10,450 nt of DNA from Negativicutes bacterium. Its GTDB lineage: Bacteria > Bacillota_C > Negativicutes > Sporomusales_B > JARLHX01. Shown here piece by piece: positions 5,326 to 10,450 of the stretch. The notes under the pieces were generated by a model that was not told the origin of the DNA, did not search any database, and saw only the letters and a list, made by a program, of their open reading frames with translations. The position numbers and the translations under genes are program-made. The number at the start of each line of letters is the position of its first letter. The stretch's first letter is position 1. The stretch covers positions 1-10,450 of the forward strand of contig JARLHX010000054.1 of the NCBI GenBank assembly GCA_031292035.1. The letters are read 5' to 3'.

Positions 5326-7016
5326 GGACAATCACAACATTGAAGGCCAACTGCCAGGACTGTCACCGCTGTATGCGCTCGTGCCCGGTGAAGGCGATCG
5401 GCATTGACCAGGGTCAGGCCCATGTCATTGATGATAAATGCGTTATGTGCGGCCGGTGTGTGGTGGAATGCCCGCAGCAGGCCAAACAGGTTGAAGATCA
5501 GACTGCCACGGTGAAGGCGGCTATCGCCGCCGGAAGGGATGTTGCCTTGAGTCTGGCGCCTTCGTTTATCGCGTCCTTTGCCGAGGTCGATCCTGAGCGG
5601 CTGTGGCAGAGGCTGGCCGGTTTGGGTTTTCGGATCATCGAGGAGACTGCGGTGGGGGCCGAAGCGATTTCCCGGGTTTACGCCGAGCTGCTGCAAACCA
5701 CCGGCAAGCCGGTAATTTCTGCTTGCTGTCCGGTGATTGTAAGTACGGTGAAGAAGTACTATCCGCAGCTGGTGGATTATCTGGCGCCGGTGATTTCGCC
5801 GATGCAGGCCCACGCCCGGATGCTGAAGGAGCGTTTCGGTGCAGGGACCATGGTTGTCTTTGCCGGGCCCTGTATTGCCAAGATCTCCGAGCGGGACGAG
5901 GCTTTCAGTCAGGTCGACGCGGTGATCACTTTCGAAAAACTGAAGCTCTGGCTGGCAGAGGCGGGGGATCAGCCGGGCGGACCGGCCGTGCCGGCCGGGG
6001 TGCGGGCGACGGACGGAGCGCGGCATTATCCTGTGGCTGGCGGGATACTGAAGTCTTTCACCCGCAGCGAATATACCGCCACCGATATCATCGCCGTCGA
6101 CGGGCTGGACAAGTGTATGCGGGTTTTGGACTCGTTGGCGCGGGGCGAGATCTCTCCCCGGTTTGTGGAAGCGCTGGCCTGCAGCGGCGGCTGCATCGAC
6201 GGCCCGGCCAGCGGCACCGACCGGTGTTCCCCTGCCAAAAGGATGAAGGTGCTGGAGTTTGCCGCAAGCGGAGTGATTCCGTCGCGGGAGACGCTGCCGG
6301 TGACGATTGATCTGCACCGGGAGCATGTCGCCGACCCGGTCAGCGAGTATCTGCCTTCGGAGGATGAGATCCGCAGGGTGCTGGAGCAGACCGGAAAGCT
6401 TAGCAAGCAGGACGAGAAAAACTGCGGCGCCTGCGGCTTCAATTCCTGCCGGGAAAAGGCTGTCGCCGTGTGTCAGGGTTTGACGACAATCGATACTTGC
6501 GTGCCGTATATGCGCTCGAAAGCCGAGTCTTTCGCCAACATCATCGTCGACAACTCGCTGAACGCCATCATCGTGGTCAATGCCAAGATGGTAATCGCCG
6601 AATTCAACCCTGCCGCAGAGCGGATGTTCGACCGGAAAGCCGAGATGGTGAAGGGCCGGATGCTGTTTGATATTATGGATTGCGGCGGTATTGCCGCTGC
6701 GGCCAAATCAGGCGAGAAGGTCGTCAGCCGGCGGGTGGAGCTGGCCGCCGGCGGCGTGGTGACCAACCAGATGATCATCCCTGTGCCGGCTCACGACCTG
6801 ATCATCATCGTAATGACCGATATCACCAACCAGGAAAATCACACCCGGGAACTGGACCGGATGAAATTCCAGACGGTGGAGAAGGCGTCCGAGATTATCA
6901 ACAGGCAGATGCAGGTCGCCCAGGAAATCGCAGGCCTGCTTGGCGAGACAACGGCCGAAACCAAGGTCGCCCTGCTCGAACTGGTCGGCCTCCTCAAGGC
7001 GAAGGGGGAAAACTGA
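5322..7016 (+). CDS. Sensory [FeFe]-hydrogenase with PAS domain (group C / HydS-type)
   Basis: This 564-residue protein combines, in order: two [4Fe-4S] ferredoxin motifs (Cys11, 14, 17, 21 and Cys40, 43, 46, 50); the H-cluster domain (about 75-320); a further Fe-S domain with Cys368-x2-Cys371-x4-Cys376-x16-Cys393 (CGACGFNSC); a PAS domain (about 401-505, with FNPAAERMF); and a C-terminal helix (505-562). H-cluster ligands are seen in SACCP (133-137), GPCIAKISE (182-190, Cys184) and LACSGGC (285-291, Cys287 and Cys291). The usual GGGQP end of the third motif is replaced by GPASG, the Met of MPC by Gly, and no small-subunit domain is present. This architecture is that of putative sensory hydrogenases, which bind the H-cluster but have low turnover and report H2 or redox state through the PAS domain. 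It is translationally coupled to the [2Fe-2S] protein before it and the phosphatase after it (TGATG). Maturases HydE, HydF and HydG would be needed from elsewhere. Sensing is inferred from architecture; a catalytic role cannot be excluded. Confidence 0.93.
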   Translation: MRTITTLKANCQDCHRCMRSCPVKAIGIDQGQAHVIDDKCVMCGRCVVECPQQAKQVEDQTATVKAAIAAGRDVALSLAPSFIASFAEVDPERLWQRLAGLGFRIIEETAVGAEAISRVYAELLQTTGKPVISACCPVIVSTVKKYYPQLVDYLAPVISPMQAHARMLKERFGAGTMVVFAGPCIAKISERDEAFSQVDAVITFEKLKLWLAEAGDQPGGPAVPAGVRATDGARHYPVAGGILKSFTRSEYTATDIIAVDGLDKCMRVLDSLARGEISPRFVEALACSGGCIDGPASGTDRCSPAKRMKVLEFAASGVIPSRETLPVTIDLHREHVADPVSEYLPSEDEIRRVLEQTGKLSKQDEKNCGACGFNSCREKAVAVCQGLTTIDTCVPYMRSKAESFANIIVDNSLNAIIVVNAKMVIAEFNPAAERMFDRKAEMVKGRMLFDIMDCGGIAAAAKSGEKVVSRRVELAAGGVVTNQMIIPVPAHDLIIIVMTDITNQENHTRELDRMKFQTVEKASEIINRQMQVAQEIAGLLGETTAETKVALLELVGLLKAKGEN

Positions 7017-8164
7017 TGGGTACGCTGCACGCAGAGGTGGCTGTGGCCCAGTTGTCCAAAGCCGGCGAGGAGTTGTGCGGCGACAAGGTGGAGGTGACCA
7101 GGGCTGAGGACAAGACCACAGTCGTTCTTTCCGACGGCCTGGGCAGCGGGGTGAAAGCCAACATCCTCGCGACTCTTACGACGAAGATAGCGTCTTCGAT
7201 GCTCAAACGCCGCATCCCTCTGGAGGAAGTGGTGAATACCATCAGCCAGACGCTGCCGGTATGCCGGGAAAGGAAAATTGCCTATTCTACTTTTCATATC
7301 GTGAAACTGCGTCCTGATGGGGAGACCACGGTGGTGGAGTATGACAGTCCGGCGTCTTTTCTGCTAAGAGGCGGCCAGGTGGTTCCTTTTCCCACCCACG
7401 AGAAGGTGATCGCCGGCAAAACGGTAAATGAAGGGTATCTGGTCCTGCAGGAAAATGACTTCCTTGTCGCTGTCAGTGATGGAGTGATCCATTCAGGCAT
7501 CGGCGGGCTGTTAAAACTGGGCTGGAACTGGCAGGGAATAGCAAGTGAGCTTGCGGCATATTCGGCCGAATGCAGCGCCCGGGACGTGGCCCAGGGGATT
7601 TTGAACTGCTGCAACGGTTATTACCTCGGCCAGCCGGGCGACGATTCCACGGTGGTAGTCATAAAGCTCCGACGGCCCCGGCAACTGACTTTGCTTACCG
7701 GCCCGCCTTCCGACGTTTCTCTGGATGAAAAAGTTGTGCGGCGGTTTATGCTGGCCCCGGGCATGAAGGTGGTAGCCGGCGGAACGACCGCCAACCTGGT
7801 GGGCCGGATTACCGGCAACTCGGTAGCGGTCGACTTGTCCTACCATGATCCGGAGGTGCCGCCGACGGCCCGGATTGAAGGAGTCGACCTGGTCACCGAA
7901 GGGGTACTGACTCTGACTGCCGCCATCGACCGTTTCGACAATCACCGACGGCTGAATGACCCGTCCTTCCGCGACGGGGCGACGCTGCTGGCCCGCCTGA
8001 TGCTTGAAGCGGACAAGATCAATATTCTTGCCGGTACGGCCGTCAATCCCGCTCACCAGAACCCAAACTTTCCGGCCCGGATCAGCATCAAGAATCAGGT
8101 GCTGGAACGGCTGCGGGGGAAGCTGGAATCGATCGGCAAGCAGGTTAAACTGGAATGGTTCTGA
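7016..8164 (+). CDS. SpoIIE-family PP2C-type serine phosphatase
   Basis: The 382-residue product carries a PP2C/SpoIIE phosphatase domain (about 1-217) with all metal-binding signatures: CGD (Asp23), LSDGLGSG (Asp40), AVSDGV (Asp155) and GDDSTVVV (Asp209, Asp210). Such enzymes are Mn2+/Mg2+-dependent and remove phosphate from Ser/Thr, often of anti-anti-sigma proteins in partner-switching pathways. A C-terminal region (about 220-382) follows that I do not recognise; its middle, rich in Val, Gly and Thr, may be a separate small domain. The start is set at the ATG in TGATG (7014-7018), one base of which is shared with the hydrogenase stop, with AAGGGGG ahead of it; the frame is open further upstream, but only as the other frame of the hydrogenase gene. 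There is no membrane helix, and no sensory domain is visible, so the PAS-hydrogenase is the obvious candidate input. The target and the opposing kinase are not in the window. The operon ends here at a terminator. Confidence 0.92.
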   Translation: MGTLHAEVAVAQLSKAGEELCGDKVEVTRAEDKTTVVLSDGLGSGVKANILATLTTKIASSMLKRRIPLEEVVNTISQTLPVCRERKIAYSTFHIVKLRPDGETTVVEYDSPASFLLRGGQVVPFPTHEKVIAGKTVNEGYLVLQENDFLVAVSDGVIHSGIGGLLKLGWNWQGIASELAAYSAECSARDVAQGILNCCNGYYLGQPGDDSTVVVIKLRRPRQLTLLTGPPSDVSLDEKVVRRFMLAPGMKVVAGGTTANLVGRITGNSVAVDLSYHDPEVPPTARIEGVDLVTEGVLTLTAAIDRFDNHRRLNDPSFRDGATLLARLMLEADKINILAGTAVNPAHQNPNFPARISIKNQVLERLRGKLESIGKQVKLEWF

Positions 8165-8171
8165 CATAGCG

Positions 8172-8204
8172 AGGCTGGCCCGAAATTTGCGGGTTGGCCT
8201 TTTT
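8172..8204 (+). terminator. Intrinsic terminator of the hydrogenase-phosphatase operon
   Basis: AGGCTGGCCCG (8172-8182) pairs along its whole length with CGGGTTGGCCT (8190-8200), three pairs being G-T, around a seven-base loop, followed by TTTTT. It begins eight bases after the phosphatase stop. Confidence 0.85.
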
Positions 8205-8206
8205 GC

Positions 8207-8270
8207 TGCAGGGCAGGATAAATTCCTTTTGACGCGGAATCCTCTTTGAAGGAAGCCCTGCAAAGAGGTG
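8207..8270 (+). promoter_or_regulatory. Hairpin-forming leader and ribosome site of the Nramp gene
   Basis: TGCAGGGC (8207-8214) and GCCCTGCA (8255-8262) form a perfect eight-base stem; inside it AGGAT and TTCC pair with GGAATCCT (8235-8242) across an AAA bulge, leaving a nine-base loop. The ribosome site GAGGTG (8265-8270) follows three bases after the stem. No promoter boxes are convincing in the 100 bases after the terminator (TTGACG at 8229-8234 has no -10 partner), so the transporter may depend on read-through or on a promoter not recognised. The fold could tune translation; it does not look like the known manganese riboswitch. Confidence 0.4.
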
Positions 8271-8273
8271 CAG

Positions 8274-9539
8274 ATGATGATAAAGAGAATTGTTAATTAT
8301 TTCCGGCAGCGACACGGCGTCGACAACGCGGCCCGCCGGTTTTTGCGCTATATTGGGCCAGGCATACTGGTCACCGTCGGTTTTATCGATCCCGGGAACT
8401 GGGCGACCAATATGGCCGCCGGCGCCGGTTACGGCTACACTCTGCTGTGGATGGTGACGCTGTCTACCATTATGCTGATTATCCTTCAGCACAATGTGGC
8501 CCATCTGGGGATCGCGACCGGGCTGTGCCTGTCGGAGGCCGCCACCGTGCACCTGAGGCCGTGGGTATCGCGAACCGTGCTGCTGTCCGCGGTGGCGGCG
8601 TCGGTGGCTACTGCCATGGCTGAAATTCTCGGCGGTGCGATCGCCATCAATATGCTGTTTCATGTGCCGCTGAAGATCGCCTCTATCGGTACGGCCGGTC
8701 TGTGCGGCTGGCTGTTGTGGTCCAATTCTTACCGCAAGCTGGAAAAAATCATCATTGGCTTTGTATCGATTATCGGCCTGGCCTTTTTGTATGAGCTGTG
8801 CCTTGTGCCGGTGGACTGGACACAGGCGGCGGCCGGCTGGGTGATTCCGGTGATGCCGGAGGGCTCGATTCTGGTGGTTATGGGTGTTTTAGGGGCGGTG
8901 GTGATGCCCCACAACCTGTTTTTGCATTCCGAGATCATTCAGAGCCGCCAGTGGAATCTGGAAAATGAAGAACTAATTGAAAAACAGCTGAAGTATGAGT
9001 TTTTGGACACGCTGCTGTCCATGGGGATCGGCTGGGCGATCAACAGTGCGATGATTCTGGTTGCCGCGGCCGTATTTTTCACCCACCAGGTGCCGGTGGA
9101 GGAACTGCAGCAGGCTCAGGAAATGCTCAAGCCGCTGGTGGGGGCGGGCGCGGCGCTGATCTTTGCGGTGGCGCTGCTCTTCGCCGGGATTTCCTCGACA
9201 ATCACCGCCGGGATGGCTGGGGGCAGCATCTTCGCCGGGTTGTACAGTGAACCTTATGATATAAAGGACCGGCATTCATGGCTGGGGGTGTTGGTTACCT
9301 ATGGGCTGGCGGTGGTTGTGCTGCTTTTTGTCGACAATCCCTTCCAGGGCCTGCTGTATTCTCAGATCGCCCTCAGCATCCAGCTGCCGTGGACGATATT
9401 CCTCCAGATATATCTGACGTCTTCCGGCAAGGTGATGGGGAAATACGCCAATACCCGGCTGCAGAAGGTGCTGCTGGGCCTTGTCGGGTTGGCTGTGACA
9501 GTGCTCAATATCATGCTGCTGAAAGAAATGCTGTCCTGA
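8274..9539 (+). CDS. Nramp-family divalent metal transporter
   Basis: The product (421 residues from this ATG) is a polytopic membrane protein of the Nramp/MntH family, proton-coupled importers of Mn2+, Fe2+ and related ions. The two unwound helices that bind the metal are clear: DPGNW in helix 1 (Asp39, Asn42) and VMPHNLFLHSE in helix 6 (Met211, with His213 conserved). LQHNVAHLGIATG (71-83) is the family's helix 3 region, and about eleven hydrophobic segments follow the LeuT-like plan. Retention of Asp, Asn and Met at the site points to transition metals rather than Mg2+. The start is uncertain: ATG at 8274 lies five bases after GAGG; ATG at 8277 and GTG at 8268 are alternatives that change only 1-2 residues. 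It heads a two-gene unit with the methyltransferase, 19 bases downstream. A supply of Fe or Mn for the metal-rich hydrogenase or the phosphatase would fit but is only context. Confidence 0.93.
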   Translation: MMIKRIVNYFRQRHGVDNAARRFLRYIGPGILVTVGFIDPGNWATNMAAGAGYGYTLLWMVTLSTIMLIILQHNVAHLGIATGLCLSEAATVHLRPWVSRTVLLSAVAASVATAMAEILGGAIAINMLFHVPLKIASIGTAGLCGWLLWSNSYRKLEKIIIGFVSIIGLAFLYELCLVPVDWTQAAAGWVIPVMPEGSILVVMGVLGAVVMPHNLFLHSEIIQSRQWNLENEELIEKQLKYEFLDTLLSMGIGWAINSAMILVAAAVFFTHQVPVEELQQAQEMLKPLVGAGAALIFAVALLFAGISSTITAGMAGGSIFAGLYSEPYDIKDRHSWLGVLVTYGLAVVVLLFVDNPFQGLLYSQIALSIQLPWTIFLQIYLTSSGKVMGKYANTRLQKVLLGLVGLAVTVLNIMLLKEMLS

Positions 9540-9558
9540 GCGGGAGAAGGGAGCGACC

Positions 9559-10149
9559 ATGAGCAGGGAGCAGGAGTATTTTGACCGGCTGGCCACCGAC
9601 TGGGATGACCTTCGGGTCGCCGACCCGGAAAAAATCCGGCGCCTTATGAGCAGGACCGGGCTGCGGCCAGGCGACCGGGTTCTTGATGCCGGCTGCGGCA
9701 CCGGAATTCTGGTTCCCTATATAAGAAAGGCAGTCGGCGGAGCGGGGCAGATAACCGCGGTAGATTTTTCCGCCAGCATGATCGCGCTGGCGGCAGCGAA
9801 GTACAAAGACGAACCGGGGGTCAGATTCCTGACCGCCGATATCATGGACTTTCAGCCTGACACGGGCTTTGATGCGATCATCTGTTTCAATTTCTTTCCC
9901 CATGTGGCTGACAAGCCGGCTTTTCTGGCCAGAATGCGGGGCATGCTCGCCGCTGGCGGCGGCCTTGTCATTATGCACGACATTTCCCGTGACAGCGTCA
10001 ATGGAGTCCATGCCGGTGCCGACGCGGTGAAGGATGACCGCCTGCCGCCGGGGGAAGGCACGGCCGGGATGCTCGCCGCCGCAGGCTTTAGGGTCGGCGA
10101 GGTTGTTGACAATGACGAGCTGTATTTTGTGAAAGGGTGCAAAAGTTGA
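9559..10149 (+). CDS. Class I SAM-dependent methyltransferase, substrate unknown
   Basis: The 196-residue product has the Rossmann-fold methyltransferase core: motif I VLDAGCGTG (41-49) for the methionine end of SAM, the acidic residue ending strand 2 in TAVDFS (Asp69) for the ribose, ADIMDF (93-98) near the adenine, and FDAIICFNFFPHV (104-116) as motif IV. The N-terminus (YFDRLATDWDD) is of the UbiE/Methyltransf_11 type. The C-terminal part is short, which suggests a small-molecule substrate, but nothing in the sequence says which. AAGGGAG lies five bases before the ATG. The gene follows the Nramp stop by 19 bases and ends 22 bases before a terminator, so the two are probably co-transcribed. 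Confidence 0.9.
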   Translation: MSREQEYFDRLATDWDDLRVADPEKIRRLMSRTGLRPGDRVLDAGCGTGILVPYIRKAVGGAGQITAVDFSASMIALAAAKYKDEPGVRFLTADIMDFQPDTGFDAIICFNFFPHVADKPAFLARMRGMLAAGGGLVIMHDISRDSVNGVHAGADAVKDDRLPPGEGTAGMLAAAGFRVGEVVDNDELYFVKGCKS

Positions 10150-10171
10150 TAGGAATGTTTGAGGGGCGACG

Positions 10172-10206
10172 AAGGCGCAGCATAAATGCTGCGCCTTTTA
10201 CTTTTG
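10172..10206 (+). terminator. Strong intrinsic terminator after the methyltransferase
   Basis: AAGGCGCAGCA (10172-10182) and TGCTGCGCCTT (10187-10197) form a perfect eleven-base stem with a TAAA loop, followed by a T-rich tail (TTTTACTTTT). The T tract lies only on the plus-strand side, so it mainly ends the Nramp-methyltransferase transcript. Confidence 0.92.
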
Positions 10207-10252
10207 TGATACGGAAGATTGATGCCTGGAGAAAAGCAGACAGCGGCGGGAG

Positions 10253-10450
10253 TTAGCTTTGAAATTCCCGTTGCAGCAAAAGACCGAGGTATTGGTCGAA
10301 TATCTCCAGACTTCTTACCGTGCTGGCTTTCGGATGTTTATGAATGATTTTATAACACACGCGGTCGGGCGGAGGCTCCGCAAGGCGAAAGATGCTGTAA
10401 TTGCCTTTGGTCAGGGCAACTTTGGCCACCGAAAGAGGTACAAGGGCCCA
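10253..10450 (-). CDS. C-terminal part of a probable LysR-type transcriptional regulator (runs off the window)
   Basis: The minus-strand frame is open from the window edge to TAA at 10253-10255 and encodes the last 65 residues of a protein. The fragment reads like the end of a LysR substrate-binding domain: a hydrophobic strand with ALVPLSVAK (residues 2-10 of the fragment, like the typical GIALLP motif), a strand FRLAEPPPDRVCYKIIHK with alternating hydrophobic residues, and a final amphipathic helix TVRSLEIFDQYLGLLLQRE. The DNA-binding domain lies outside the window. It converges on the methyltransferase. The family call rests on pattern only; another periplasmic-binding-like domain is possible. 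Confidence 0.6.
   Translation of the reverse strand, partial: WALVPLSVAKVALTKGNYSIFRLAEPPPDRVCYKIIHKHPKASTVRSLEIFDQYLGLLLQREFQS

Noticed and set aside
5603..6310. 235-codon plus-strand frame inside the hydrogenase gene
   Set aside because: Gly/Arg-rich out-of-frame shadow of the H-cluster domain; no ribosome site and no motifs.
5136..6326. 396-codon open frame on the minus strand opposite the hydrogenase genes
   Set aside because: It is antisense to two clearly coding, motif-rich genes, and its His/Arg/Pro-rich translation with no family pattern is typical of the shadow of a GC-rich gene.
6680..7015. Upstream extension of the phosphatase frame
   Set aside because: It overlaps the PAS and helix coding of the hydrogenase in another frame and reads as low-complexity Gly/Arg; the ATG at 7016 has a strong ribosome site and gives the right N-terminus.
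1..10450. CRISPR array, tRNA or rRNA gene
   Set aside because: No regularly spaced repeats and no cloverleaf or rRNA signature were seen on either strand.

Overview
The window looks like chromosome of an anaerobic, low-oxygen-lifestyle Firmicute, probably a Negativicutes/Sporomusaceae-type or clostridial organism. This is inferred from strong AGGAGG-like ribosome binding sites, the sensory [FeFe]-hydrogenase/SpoIIE-phosphatase gene set and a Rex-like operator. No rRNA, tRNA or CRISPR array is seen, so the assignment rests on gene content only.

Left third (about 1-3690) is visibly AT-richer than the rest: 1501-1560 is 40% GC, 6001-6060 is 62% GC. It looks like a small, partly decayed mobile or accessory island. 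It holds a broken SnoaL-like gene (27-295), a stretch without recognisable genes but with several small inverted repeats, a 27-residue single-membrane-helix peptide resembling type I/holin-like toxins (749-832) with its own terminator, a complete large serine recombinase (999-2459), a possible 38-residue ORF, a four-helix membrane protein of unknown role (2719-3171), and a leftward XRE-family regulator (3250-3585) with an imperfect palindrome in its promoter region.

Middle: a leftward exported CapA-family protein (3694-4710) is divergent from the main operon. The 363-base intergenic region holds a 120-base segment closed by a long imperfect helix, then a sigma-A-type promoter with a 17-base spacer, then a near-perfect palindrome matching the Rex (NADH/NAD+ sensor) operator consensus at the predicted transcription start.

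Main operon (5074-8164): a small thioredoxin-fold [2Fe-2S] protein, a group-C-like sensory [FeFe]-hydrogenase (2x[4Fe-4S] ferredoxin, H-cluster domain, extra [4Fe-4S] domain, PAS, C-terminal helix) and a SpoIIE/PP2C-type phosphatase. The genes overlap (ATGA, TGATG) and end at an intrinsic terminator. The likely logic is that H2 or redox state is sensed by the H-cluster/PAS protein and passed to the phosphatase, which would change the phosphorylation of an unidentified partner. Transcription would be tied to NADH/NAD+ through Rex.

Right end: an Nramp-family metal transporter (8274-9539) with a hairpin-forming leader and a class I SAM methyltransferase (9559-10149) form a second unit ending at a strong terminator. 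The C-terminal part of a leftward, probably LysR-type regulator runs off the window end.
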